This document shows, piece by piece, positions 1 to 7,928 of a stretch of DNA of 38,992 bases; the first letter of the stretch is position 1, and each line of letters opens with the position of its first letter. The stretch spans positions 1 through 38,992 of the forward strand of contig CABVDH010000016.1 of assembly GCA_902497065.1 (NCBI GenBank). The letters are read 5' to 3'. The position numbers and the translations under genes are program-made. Below the pieces are notes generated by a model, which was not told the DNA's origin, searched no databases, and was given only the letters and a program-made list of their open reading frames with translations. Origin of the DNA: an uncultured Collinsella sp. Its GTDB lineage: Bacteria > Actinomycetota > Coriobacteriia > Coriobacteriales > Coriobacteriaceae.

Positions 1-1
1 T

Positions 2-31
2 AAAGCCTCCGGCAACGGGGGCTTTTCTTTT
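2..31 (+). terminator. Terminator of a gene left of the window
   Basis: Hairpin AAGCCTCCG / CGGGGGCTT with a GCAA loop followed by a T-rich run. It is nearly identical to the terminators that follow both tRNA-Arg genes just downstream, so it probably ends another tRNA unit of the same type lying outside the window. That upstream gene is inferred, not seen. Confidence 0.7.
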
Positions 32-114
32 ATGGCAACACCGCATGGATTCGAATCTCAGTCGAGGCGCGAGCGTCTTAATCATCACTTCGTAAAATTT
101 TTCCAAATTGTCGC

Positions 115-143
115 TTGACCCATCGAGGGGTCACGTGCATAAT
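115..143 (+). promoter_or_regulatory. Promoter of first tRNA-Arg gene
   Basis: A TTGACC -35 box (115-120) and a CATAAT -10 box (138-143) are separated by 17 bases, the ideal sigma-70 spacing. The mature tRNA starts 12 bases after the -10 box. The second tRNA-Arg copy has the same arrangement. Confidence 0.75.
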
Positions 144-155
144 AATCCGTGCGTC

Positions 156-232
156 GCGGCGTTACCTCAGCTGGATAGAGGGTCTGACTACGAATCAGAA
201 CGTCATAGGTTCGAATCCTATACGCCGCACCA
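156..232 (+). tRNA. tRNA-Arg (anticodon ACG)
   Basis: A 77-base cloverleaf. Acceptor arms GCGGCGT (156-162) and ACGCCGC (222-228) pair perfectly, followed by A and an encoded CCA. The anticodon stem TCTGA/TCAGA carries the loop CTACGAA, giving anticodon ACG. The first base is expected to be edited to inosine so that the tRNA reads CGU, CGC and CGA. A TTCGAAT T-loop is present. The sequence is identical to the copy at 389-465. Confidence 0.96.
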
Positions 233-240
233 ACTGAGTT

Positions 241-270
241 TTAAGCCTCCGGAAACGGGGGCTTTTTTAT
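241..270 (+). terminator. Terminator of first tRNA-Arg
   Basis: Hairpin AAGCCTCCG, GAAA loop, CGGGGGCTT, followed directly by a run of T, starting about 10 bases after the tRNA CCA end. Classic intrinsic terminator. Confidence 0.85.
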
Positions 271-347
271 ATCGCGATGCGTCGAAGATCGCATCAAGTG
301 ATTAAAATGAGTAAAAATCAAATTCAATAACTTTTTTTGAAAAACGC

Positions 348-376
348 TTGACGATTATTCAGTCCATGTGCATAAT
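348..376 (+). promoter_or_regulatory. Promoter of second tRNA-Arg gene
   Basis: TTGACG (348-353) and CATAAT (371-376) with a 17-base spacer, 12 bases before the tRNA. The stretch GTGCATAATAATC is shared with the promoter of the first copy, while the rest of the upstream DNA differs. Confidence 0.75.
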
Positions 377-388
377 AATCAACAAGTC

Positions 389-465
389 GCGGCGTTACCT
401 CAGCTGGATAGAGGGTCTGACTACGAATCAGAACGTCATAGGTTCGAATCCTATACGCCGCACCA
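389..465 (+). tRNA. tRNA-Arg (anticodon ACG), second copy
   Basis: Identical over all 77 bases to the tRNA at 156-232, including acceptor stem GCGGCGT/ACGCCGC, anticodon ACG and encoded CCA. It has its own promoter and terminator, so it is a separate transcription unit rather than part of a polycistronic tRNA transcript. Confidence 0.96.
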
Positions 466-473
466 TTTGAGAT

Positions 474-505
474 TAAAGCTCCCGGCAACGGGGGCTTTTC
501 TTTTG
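474..505 (+). terminator. Terminator of second tRNA-Arg
   Basis: Hairpin AAGCTCCCG, GCAA loop, CGGGGGCTT, followed by TTCTTTT. Same family as the hairpins at 2-31 and 241-270. Confidence 0.85.
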
Positions 506-628
506 CGCCAGCTTGAGTGCTTTCGTCCAAAGGGACGATTTCCTGTCGACTCGTGTAAGATTCCGAGTAGATGTCGCGACTTATTCGCGACCACTCCTTC
601 TTCAAGCGACCGATCAGGGTGATATTTC

Positions 629-3070
629 GTGGCAGAGCGTCCGACATACAAGCTCAGGTTTCTCGATCCCAAAAAGCGCTTTCCGGCCATGCCCGAGCAG
701 CCTGCGGGACGCTCGTATGGCGTGGTTTGGAAGCTCTTTGGCGAGGACCCGCATGAATCATGCTATGTCGTCGAATTCGTCGGCAAAAGCCATGTGTCGC
801 TTTTGGGCTACGTGAGCGTTTCGGGTGAGGTCTATAAGGTGGACCGTCCCGTTAACGAGATGTCGCTGCCCGACGATCCCGACATGCAACTGATTCTCGA
901 CGAGTCCGATTCCAACATCGGTGAGATTGCGGTCAGGGGTGCCGATGGGACGATGCGCTCCCGGGCGCGAGTCATCGGCTCTCCCGAAGGAACCATGCGC
1001 GAACAATCCGATCGCGAGACGTGGAATTCGACGCGCAGCCTTCGCTACGGCGAGTTCATGGCCTCGATGTTCTTGCGTTACGTGATATTCGCCGATTCTG
1101 AAAACTCCATCTCAAGCACGGCAAACGGTGACGGCCTCGACGAGGGCATGAAAAATGCCGTCGACAAGATCAAACTTGTAAAACTCCCCGAGCCGGTTGA
1201 GGTACTGCTGGGTTTTGATTCCACGCCGCTGCCCGATGCAATTGAAACGTTGCTCTACCGCATTGACCATACAGATAATCCAAGTGGCATTGAGCGCTAT
1301 GCCGCCGCTTTGATGGGCGAAGTTAATCTGCCACGCCTGCGCACCATAGCGGCTAAAACCGAAATGAGCCTGGCGCGCATCGATCGCTCGAGGCTCTTCT
1401 ATCTCAATTTTGACCGTAGCCTGCTGGACCAGGACGAGATCGATACCCTGCTTGCCGTCGAGTGCCGCCTGAACCGCCTATCGGGCATCCTTGAGCGTAT
1501 TGGAGCAGGGTTGGGCCCCGTTGCCTCGTCGCCAAGCTTTGAGGGCTGCTCGCTCTTCGACCTATGGCATATCAGCAAGACGACAAACGACGTTCCTCGC
1601 TTGCTCGAAACGCTGTCGAATGACAACCCGTGGGCCAAGCCGGGGACGGTTGCGTGCCAGCCGGGTGGAGAGTGGGACGTTCGCACCCGCTTTGCACGTA
1701 TCGTAGAAGCGCTCAACGTGGTCACGCGGCTCGATTACACCTATCGAGCGAACGTCGCCGAGGGCATCATGCTGGTGCGATTTGGCCGCACGGTTGTCGA
1801 TGCTATGCCGCGGCGCGAATACGATGCTCAAGATGACGCCTGGCGCGAGGTAGATGAGCCTAAGCGCGCAGCATGGGCCACCGAGCACGATGCGCGTATT
1901 GCGCTTACACTCGCGGCGGCTTGCTTTGCTTCGGGTGCTCGCATCACACGCTGCTACGTGCAGATTGCGGCTCCCGACGGCGAGCAGGGCGAGCGCGTTG
2001 TTAAAACGTACTCCTTTGGCCGTGCGGCTTATCTGGCCGATTGCGTTTCTGTCGCCAAGGATCTTGAGAGCATGGATATGGACGACATGCCCTGCAAGCA
2101 TTTGCTCGAGGCATATGAGGCAGATGCGCCGGACATGATTGAGCCTGCAGAGGTTCACGCCCGACCACGCGATGACCATCGTCCATTGCCGCCTGCGCTT
2201 CGCGATCTGCTGCTCGCTGATACGGCTGACGAGCTTGAGGTCATGGAGGAGGACAACGATCCGTATGTCGCCCGTGTCGTCGAGCTGCGCGAGCAATCCA
2301 AAGTTGACCGAGCCGGTGCTTTCGAGGGCTTTTCTCGCCTTGTCGAGGAGCTGGAAGCCAAGTGTACTGTTGCTGAGCTTTTGGCGACGGGCCCAGTGCA
2401 GACCCAGTTCTGCGACAACCAGCTGGTGCGCATGGTGCTGCCGGTGATGGAGGAGGACCGTTCCGTGCGTATCCTTCGCGCTCCCGATGCGCTGTATTTT
2501 GCCCAGCACGAGATTTGCAGCTTTTACGCCGAACAAGAGGACTTTGAGCGTGCGCTGCCCGAGGTGCGCCGTCTCTACGACTTGGCGCGCTCGTCCATGC
2601 AGTCTCACTTTGCCCTGATTAACGTGTTAGCACGCCTGGAGCGTTATGACGAGATTATCGAGGTAGCGCGTCACGGCCTGCGCATTGCCAGCGACCGGCC
2701 TTCGATCGGTTACCTGTTCTATCGCCTGGCATTCGCCTACTGGAACTGCGACCAGCTCGAGCTGGCGCTGGCATGTTATCGCCTGGTGCCGCGCGGCGAG
2801 GAGTCGGGCGGCAGTGCGCAGGAGGAAATGCAGGGCCTTATGAACGAGATGGGCGTCATCAAACCGCCCACGTTTGAGGAGGCTGTCGAGACCATCCACA
2901 AGGCAGGTCTTGAGCTGCCGCCGGTGCCCGCCGTGACCAATCAACTCGCGGATGCCGCCGTGCAACTCGTCGACAACGGCTTCTTTTTCTTGGCGCGCGG
3001 CTGCATCTATCAAATGTGGCGCACCATGGGTAACGATGAGCTCGGCTCCCTCAACCGCTCGCTGGGGTAG
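629..3070 (+). CDS. Large unrecognised protein with C-terminal TPR-like repeats
   Basis: An 813-residue soluble protein with no signal peptide or membrane segment. I do not recognise the family. It starts at GTG (629); there is only a weak AGGG upstream, so the start is uncertain. Residues 1 to about 130 are beta-rich. The middle holds mixed helical segments. Residues about 630-720 look like tetratricopeptide-type helical pairs, with phrases such as ALYFAQHEICSFYAEQ, ALINVLARLERYDEII and YRLAFAYWNCDQLELALACY. Such repeats usually mediate protein contacts. It stands alone between tRNA units and shows typical high-GC codon use, so it is probably a native clade-specific gene. No catalytic motif was found and no function is proposed. 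Confidence 0.85.
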   Translation: MAERPTYKLRFLDPKKRFPAMPEQPAGRSYGVVWKLFGEDPHESCYVVEFVGKSHVSLLGYVSVSGEVYKVDRPVNEMSLPDDPDMQLILDESDSNIGEIAVRGADGTMRSRARVIGSPEGTMREQSDRETWNSTRSLRYGEFMASMFLRYVIFADSENSISSTANGDGLDEGMKNAVDKIKLVKLPEPVEVLLGFDSTPLPDAIETLLYRIDHTDNPSGIERYAAALMGEVNLPRLRTIAAKTEMSLARIDRSRLFYLNFDRSLLDQDEIDTLLAVECRLNRLSGILERIGAGLGPVASSPSFEGCSLFDLWHISKTTNDVPRLLETLSNDNPWAKPGTVACQPGGEWDVRTRFARIVEALNVVTRLDYTYRANVAEGIMLVRFGRTVVDAMPRREYDAQDDAWREVDEPKRAAWATEHDARIALTLAAACFASGARITRCYVQIAAPDGEQGERVVKTYSFGRAAYLADCVSVAKDLESMDMDDMPCKHLLEAYEADAPDMIEPAEVHARPRDDHRPLPPALRDLLLADTADELEVMEEDNDPYVARVVELREQSKVDRAGAFEGFSRLVEELEAKCTVAELLATGPVQTQFCDNQLVRMVLPVMEEDRSVRILRAPDALYFAQHEICSFYAEQEDFERALPEVRRLYDLARSSMQSHFALINVLARLERYDEIIEVARHGLRIASDRPSIGYLFYRLAFAYWNCDQLELALACYRLVPRGEESGGSAQEEMQGLMNEMGVIKPPTFEEAVETIHKAGLELPPVPAVTNQLADAAVQLVDNGFFFLARGCIYQMWRTMGNDELGSLNRSLG

Positions 3071-3162
3071 GCGAAGCCTCCAAGGAGGAAAGGATGCTAG
3101 GCAATTAGAAAATTTCCTCTTGCCCATCCTTGGCTGTTTGGTTACTATAGAACGGCTGTTAC
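3071..3162. other. Spacer upstream of tRNA-Ser
   Basis: Short non-coding stretch after the large hypothetical gene. A candidate promoter for the serine tRNA lies here: TTGCCC (3120-3125), 17 bases, then TACTAT (3143-3148). I see no gene in it. Confidence 0.5.
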
Positions 3163-3253
3163 GGAGAGCTGACCGAGAGGCCGAAGGTGCTCGCCTGCTA
3201 AGCGAGTATGCCCCAAAAGGGCATCTGGGGTTCGAATCCCCAGCTCTCCGCCA
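3163..3253 (+). tRNA. tRNA-Ser (anticodon GCU)
   Basis: A 91-base tRNA with the long variable arm typical of serine tRNAs (TGCCCC AAAA GGGCA hairpin). Acceptor GGAGAGC (3163-3169) pairs with GCTCTCC (3243-3249), followed by G and an encoded CCA. The anticodon stem CTCGC/GCGAG has loop CTGCTAA, giving anticodon GCU for AGC/AGU codons. A strong terminator follows. Confidence 0.96.
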
Positions 3254-3266
3254 GTTTAACTTTAAA

Positions 3267-3296
3267 GAAGGGTCCCATCGGGGGCCCTTTTTTATT
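3267..3296 (+). terminator. Terminator of tRNA-Ser
   Basis: Hairpin AAGGGTCCC, short loop, GGGGCCCTT, ending in TTTTTT, just 3' of the tRNA-Ser CCA end. Confidence 0.85.
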
Positions 3297-3325
3297 ATCG
3301 AGAAAGGGCGCTGGGGATTCGAACC

Positions 3326-3363
3326 CTCAAAAAAAGGAGGCATCCTTTCGGACACCTCCTTTC
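3326..3363 (-). terminator. Terminator of the D,D-carboxypeptidase gene
   Basis: Read on the minus strand, AAAGGAGG pairs with CCTCCTTT with an inner TCC-GAAA-GGA stem, followed by a run of T. It lies 24-61 bases after the stop codon of the minus-strand carboxypeptidase gene. Confidence 0.85.
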
Positions 3364-3386
3364 AGCGAGTGTATTGTTCTTCGACC

Positions 3387-4727
3387 TTACACCTCGGGTG
3401 CCTTGGCTACGGTCTCGCTCTCGGCTGTGAGCGGGCGGTTGTCGATGCGGCGGCCCAGGCGGTCGAGCTTCACAAGGAGCCACTCAATGGGATTCGGCCC
3501 CGAGCCTTCCTCGTCGGCAACCAAATCCACGACGGCAATCTTGGTGCCGTCCTGCTTGAGCGTAACGCTGCCCACCTTGTCGCCCACATGCACCGTGCCC
3601 GAAAGATCGTCGTAGCTAACCTTTTCGGTCACCTCGCCGGCAAGGGAAAACACGGTCGCTTGCGCCGTGGGGTCGGCGAGCGTGGCGTCGATCGTCTTGT
3701 CCGTCCAATCTGTCTGGCTAATGCGTGCCATAAGCGGGTTGCCGTTGGCGGTCTTTTCCTGCGTGTTGGCGATCGCGACCGTGACCTTGTGGCCGTAGTA
3801 CCAATTGGCAAGGGTTGCGGTATCGGTAAAGCGCTGATCGGTGGTGGTGGAGTTCAAAATAACGGTGTAGATCTCGTCGCCATCGCGGTTGTAGGCGCTC
3901 GTAAAGCAATAGCCCGCGTCGTCGGTGGTGCCGGTCTTGCCGCCGATGTTGCCATCTTGGCCCAGCAAATAGTTATGCGTGTCCATGGAATGCGAATGGT
4001 CGGTGCCGTCGGCGCCCGTGACCTCGATCCAGGAATCCTCGCTCGCTACGACCTCGCGGATCGTGTCGTTTTTCATGGCCTCCTGCATCATCAGCGCCAC
4101 GTCATGTGCGGTTGAGTGCATATCGCCAGCCCACTCATCAAAGTCCAGACCATGCGGGTTTTCAAAAAGCGTACCGGTACAGCCGAGCTTCTTAGCGCGC
4201 TCGTTCATGGCCTTCACAAAGGTGGCCTCGGCGTCTTTGGTCTTAGGGTCGATCTTCTTGCCCACATATTCGGCGAGCACGATGGCGGCGTCGTTGCCCG
4301 AGGGAATCATCAGGCCGCGCAGCGCCTGCTCCACGGTAAGCTTGTCGCCTTCGAGCAAGCCGGCGGTCGAATTGCCCACGGTGGCTGCGGCGTTGCTCAC
4401 CGTGACCTTCTCGTCCATCTTGCAATTCTCGACGGTTAGGATTGCGGTCATGACCTTGGTGATCGAGGCAATTTTGACCTGCTCATCGGCGTCGCGGGCA
4501 TAGTAGACGGTGCCGTCTTTGCCCATGACGAGGGCATTGGTCGCATCGATATCGGGCAGGTTTTCGGCCGTGATGCCGCGCTCATCGGCGGTTTTGCCGC
4601 AAACATTGTCGGTCGTGAGCACTTGGGCGCCGGCGACGGTGGGCGCGCCAGCGGCAAGGGCGATAGCGCAGACAAAGCCGGCGGCAAGCTGGGCTGAGCG
4701 CTTTGCAAAAGAGGTGAGGGACTTCAC
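3387..4727 (-). CDS. D-alanyl-D-alanine carboxypeptidase (PBP5/DacA type, S11)
   Basis: Exported low-molecular-weight penicillin-binding protein that removes the terminal D-Ala from peptidoglycan pentapeptides, limiting cross-linking. Taking GTG at 4727 as start gives 446 residues with a clean signal peptide (residues 1 to about 34, ending VAGA). A longer frame to 4838 exists, but its extra 37 residues are arginine-rich and a TATACT -10 box at 4772-4767 would lie inside them. Catalytic motifs are present: SITK (Ser88, Lys91), SGN (143-145) and KTGTT near residue 265. A C-terminal domain and a short tail with a cationic stretch follow. The membrane-anchoring helix of classical DacA is not obvious. 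The gene diverges from a VanR/VanS-like pair, which may control it; that link is inference from position. Confidence 0.92.
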   Translation of the reverse strand: MKSLTSFAKRSAQLAAGFVCAIALAAGAPTVAGAQVLTTDNVCGKTADERGITAENLPDIDATNALVMGKDGTVYYARDADEQVKIASITKVMTAILTVENCKMDEKVTVSNAAATVGNSTAGLLEGDKLTVEQALRGLMIPSGNDAAIVLAEYVGKKIDPKTKDAEATFVKAMNERAKKLGCTGTLFENPHGLDFDEWAGDMHSTAHDVALMMQEAMKNDTIREVVASEDSWIEVTGADGTDHSHSMDTHNYLLGQDGNIGGKTGTTDDAGYCFTSAYNRDGDEIYTVILNSTTTDQRFTDTATLANWYYGHKVTVAIANTQEKTANGNPLMARISQTDWTDKTIDATLADPTAQATVFSLAGEVTEKVSYDDLSGTVHVGDKVGSVTLKQDGTKIAVVDLVADEEGSGPNPIEWLLVKLDRLGRRIDNRPLTAESETVAKAPEV

Positions 4728-4924
4728 GGATTTCGCTTTCGACGGGATGGTCTCTTCTGGAACTAGAGTATATCGTTTGCCGGCGTCGGCGATCATCGCG
4801 TGCGTGCGTGGCCCACATCCGCGCCCGAACGGGCGCAAGGGTGCTTAAGGCCGACTTAATCACCCACGCTTGTTGTGTGTGACGGGCGCCCCCTCGGGCA
4901 TAATGGAGCGCGAGAGGAGCACGC

Positions 4925-5620
4925 ATGAACGAGCGCATTTTGGTAGTTGATGACGAGAAGGCCATCGCCGACTTGGTTGGTATCTACCTTACAAAAGAGG
5001 GCTTTGATGTCCAGATTGCCTATAGCGGGGCCGATGCTGCCAAGGCAATCTTGGAGCAGGAGTTCGATCTGGCGCTGCTGGATGTCATGCTGCCCGATAT
5101 CGATGGCTTTGAGCTGCTGCGTACGATCCGTTCCAGCCATACCTATCCCGTGATCATGCTGACGGCGCGCGATGCCCAGCAAGACAAGATCGAGGGCCTT
5201 TCGCTTGGCGCGGACGATTACGTGGTTAAGCCGTTTCGTCCTCTGGAGCTCATCGCGCGCGTGCACGCTCAGCTTCGCCGCTACACCAGCTACGGTAGCC
5301 GTGCACAGGCGGCCGAGTCGCCGACCATTCAGCTCGACGGCCTCGAGATCAACCGCGATGCTCGTTCCGTAACGGTGGACGGTTCACCGGTGCGCCTCAC
5401 ACCCACCGAGTATTCAATCTTGCTGTATCTGGTCGAGCATCGCGGCAGCGTGGTGGCCGTGGAGGACCTGTTCCGCGCGGTATGGAACGAGGACTTTATG
5501 CCCGGCTCCAACAATACGGTGATGGTGCACATTCGCCACTTGCGCGAAAAGATCGGCGACGACGCACAAAAGCCGCGCTTTATCAAAAACGTCTGGGGCG
5601 TCGGCTACATCATCGAATAA
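4925..5620 (+). CDS. OmpR/VanR-type response regulator
   Basis: DNA-binding response regulator of 231 residues. The receiver domain (1-120) has the acidic pair Asp9/Asp10, phospho-acceptor Asp53 (in LALLDVMLPD), Thr80 and Lys102 (in DDYVVKPF). A winged-helix effector domain covers about 135-231, with the typical RLTPTEYSILLYL entry and the GVGYIIE end. The SD sequence GAGGAG sits 7 bases before ATG. Its closest familiar relatives by eye are VanR-type regulators, which act on cell-wall genes. The partner kinase starts 26 bases downstream. A CATAAT -10-like box lies at 4899-4904, but no convincing -35 was found. Confidence 0.93.
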   Translation: MNERILVVDDEKAIADLVGIYLTKEGFDVQIAYSGADAAKAILEQEFDLALLDVMLPDIDGFELLRTIRSSHTYPVIMLTARDAQQDKIEGLSLGADDYVVKPFRPLELIARVHAQLRRYTSYGSRAQAAESPTIQLDGLEINRDARSVTVDGSPVRLTPTEYSILLYLVEHRGSVVAVEDLFRAVWNEDFMPGSNNTVMVHIRHLREKIGDDAQKPRFIKNVWGVGYIIE

Positions 5621-5646
5621 CGCTTTTCGCTTGTGAGGATCTTGAT

Positions 5647-6885
5647 ATGACAAAAGACGATAGGCAAGCGTTCGAGGTGCCCGATCGACTCTTTGAATAC
5701 GTGAGGTCAGTCGTTGACAACCGTGCGCTTGCAACGGTGCTGCTCTTTTTGCTGAGCCTGCTGCTGATTGGCATCGACAACATCGCCGGAATCTTGGCGG
5801 TGCTGCTTATCGGCTTTTTGCTAATCGATCGATTTGAAATTGTGCGTCGGTGCGTGGTGATCGGCGGTGCCGCGTGGGCCATGACGTTGGCGATTGGCGC
5901 CATGGCGCTCGGCGGCATCGAAGGGCCGGTGCTGTTCGATGCCGGCTTTGTATTCAACATGCTTGGCTTTGTGCTGGCGCTTGCCGCGTGCGTGCTGTTC
6001 TTGTGTGGCCGCGCCCTGTACTACCAGGGCTACGAACAGGGCGAGCAGCATGCCGATTGTGTGCTGGCCGCTCGTATTCAAGATCGCCTGATCGATCACC
6101 CCGACACCTGGGACAACATCGACGGCGACTTCTTGGAGGTCGAGGGCGCCCTTAACCGCGTGCGTGACCGTGAGCGCAAGGTGCAGCAAGCTCTGCGTGA
6201 CGAGTCGCATCGCAAGGACGATCTGGTCACGTACTTGGCACATGACCTACGCACCCCGCTTGCCAGTGTGGTGGGCTATCTTTCGCTGCTGCAAGAGGCT
6301 CCTGAGCTGCCGGTTGAGCAACGTGCGCACTTTACGGGCGTGGCTCTCGACAAGGCGCACCGGCTCGATGCACTCATCGAAGAGTTCTTCGATATCACGC
6401 GCTTTGACTTCCACGATATCGTGCTCACGCGCGGCTATGTTGATCTGGGGTTGCTGCTGGCTCAGGTGGCTGACGAGTTCTATCCCATCCTCAACGAGCA
6501 GCATAAGGAAGCCCAAGTTGATATTCGCGAGGACCTGACGGTGCTCGTGGATGGCGACAAGATGGCTCGCGTGTTCAACAACATCATGAAAAACGCCGTC
6601 GCCTATAGCTATGAGGGCTCGACTATCACGATTGAGGCCGGGCGCCAAGACGATGGCGGCGTGCGCGTTCGCTTTATCAATCAGGGCGATCCTATCCCTG
6701 CGGCTAAGCTCAAGGTGATCTTTGAGAAGTTCTATCGCCTGGATGCGGCGCGTGCGACCAATCGCGGCGGCGCTGGACTGGGGCTTGCCATCGCCAAGGA
6801 GATCGTATGCGCGCACGGCGGTACCGTTGCATGTGAATCGACGCCCGAACACACGATATTCACCATCGAGCTGCCCGCCGCATAG
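5647..6885 (+). CDS. VanS-like sensor histidine kinase
   Basis: Membrane sensor kinase of 412 residues, partner of the regulator just upstream. The start is ATG 5647, preceded by GAGG in TGTGAGGATC. Hydrophobic segments between about residues 28 and 125 suggest four membrane passes with almost no extracellular sensor, unlike the two-pass VanS plan. The H-box is YLAHDLRTPLASVVGYLS, with phospho-acceptor His199, very close to VanS. The N-box (NNIMKNAVAYS) and G-boxes (GGAGLGLAIAKEI) of the ATPase domain are intact. With such a short sensor it may sense the membrane or a partner protein. Assignment to the VanS group is by motif; the signal is unknown. Confidence 0.92.
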   Translation: MTKDDRQAFEVPDRLFEYVRSVVDNRALATVLLFLLSLLLIGIDNIAGILAVLLIGFLLIDRFEIVRRCVVIGGAAWAMTLAIGAMALGGIEGPVLFDAGFVFNMLGFVLALAACVLFLCGRALYYQGYEQGEQHADCVLAARIQDRLIDHPDTWDNIDGDFLEVEGALNRVRDRERKVQQALRDESHRKDDLVTYLAHDLRTPLASVVGYLSLLQEAPELPVEQRAHFTGVALDKAHRLDALIEEFFDITRFDFHDIVLTRGYVDLGLLLAQVADEFYPILNEQHKEAQVDIREDLTVLVDGDKMARVFNNIMKNAVAYSYEGSTITIEAGRQDDGGVRVRFINQGDPIPAAKLKVIFEKFYRLDAARATNRGGAGLGLAIAKEIVCAHGGTVACESTPEHTIFTIELPAA

Positions 6886-6988
6886 CCAGCGTGCCCTTAC
6901 AAACACTTGACAATGCGCTCACGTGCATATGAGCCGCGATTTCTACTATCGATACTGCTGAATTGATATCGATGTGGAGGTATGCGGT

Positions 6989-7864
6989 ATGACGGCTGCT
7001 GCGGCTGTGGAGCCCACGGAGCTTGAAGAACTCATGGAAGCGCAGGCCGAGGCCGCGCACGAGCGCGAGGTTGGGGATGCGACTCGCCCCACGGCAGAGG
7101 ATCTTGCCGCCTCGCCGACGCGCATCGACGTCGAGGGCCTCGACCTGTTCTATGGCGACCATCATGCGCTCAAGGACGTGAATATCAAGATCCGCGACAA
7201 GCAGATCACCTCGTTTATCGGGCCTTCGGGCTGCGGAAAGTCCACGTTGCTGCGCTGCTTTAACCGCATGAACGACGGCATCAAGGATTGCCGTATCGAG
7301 GGCAAGATTGCGCTCGATGGTCAAGATATCCTGGGCGATTACGACATCTGCCGTTTGCGCCAGCGCGTGGGCATGGTGTTTCAGCGCCCCAACCCGTTTC
7401 CCATGAGCATCTACGACAACGTCGCCTATGGGCCGCGCGGTATGGGTGTGCGCGACCGCGTCGTGCTCGACGAGCTGGTCGAAGACTCCCTGCGACGCGC
7501 CGCCCTGTGGGACGAGGTCAAGGACAAGCTCAAGGAATCGGGTCTGGGTCTTTCGGGCGGCCAGCAGCAGCGTCTGTGCATCGCCCGTGCGCTGGCCGTG
7601 CAGCCCGACATTCTGCTGATGGACGAACCGACCTCGGCGCTCGACCCCGTATCGACGCTCGTGGTGGAGCAGCTGGCCTGCGAGCTCAGGGAGACCTGCA
7701 CGCTGGTGGTCGTTACGCACAACATGCAGCAGGCTGCGCGCATCTCCGACTCGGTCGCGTTCTTTTTGCTGGGCGAGCTGGTGGAGCATGCGCCCACTGC
7801 CCAGCTCTTCAAAAACCCGATCGATCCGCGCACGGCGGATTATTTGACGGGACGTTTTGGCTGA
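6989..7864 (+). CDS. pstB: Phosphate ABC transporter ATP-binding protein
   Basis: ATPase subunit of the Pst high-affinity phosphate importer, which also signals phosphate status to PhoR-type kinases. Length 291 residues; ATG 6989 is chosen because GGAGG sits 8 bases upstream. The Walker A motif is GPSGCGKST, the signature LGLSGGQQQRLCIARA, and Walker B ILLMDEPTSALDP, with the switch His in VVVTHNMQQAARISD. PstB-specific phrases include RCFNRMND and MVFQRPNPFPMSIYDNV. About 45 acidic, alanine-rich residues precede the ABC domain and are not part of the usual PstB, which has about 250 residues. The pstS, pstC and pstA genes are absent here and must lie elsewhere. The PhoB/PhoR-like pair follows directly. 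A TTGACA box lies at 6907-6912 without a clear -10. Confidence 0.93.
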   Translation: MTAAAAVEPTELEELMEAQAEAAHEREVGDATRPTAEDLAASPTRIDVEGLDLFYGDHHALKDVNIKIRDKQITSFIGPSGCGKSTLLRCFNRMNDGIKDCRIEGKIALDGQDILGDYDICRLRQRVGMVFQRPNPFPMSIYDNVAYGPRGMGVRDRVVLDELVEDSLRRAALWDEVKDKLKESGLGLSGGQQQRLCIARALAVQPDILLMDEPTSALDPVSTLVVEQLACELRETCTLVVVTHNMQQAARISDSVAFFLLGELVEHAPTAQLFKNPIDPRTADYLTGRFG

Positions 7865-7874
7865 TACCATCTAG

Positions 7875-7898
7875 TAAAGGTACCTTTAGGGTTAAGAT
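7875..7898 (+). promoter_or_regulatory. Palindromic site and -10 box before the PhoB-like gene
   Basis: TAAAGGTACCTTTA (7875-7888) is a perfect 14-base palindrome in the 64-base gap between pstB and the regulator gene. A TAAGAT -10-like box follows at 7893-7898, placing the palindrome in the -35/spacer region. This fits an operator controlling the regulator gene separately from pstB. The bound protein is unknown. Confidence 0.45.
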
Positions 7899-7928
7899 GC
7901 GGTCATGCCGGCCGCAAAGGGGTTCAAC

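Noticed and set aside
108..622. Two similar short open frames around the tRNA-Arg genes
   Set aside because: Their similarity is entirely due to the duplicated tRNA sequence they contain.
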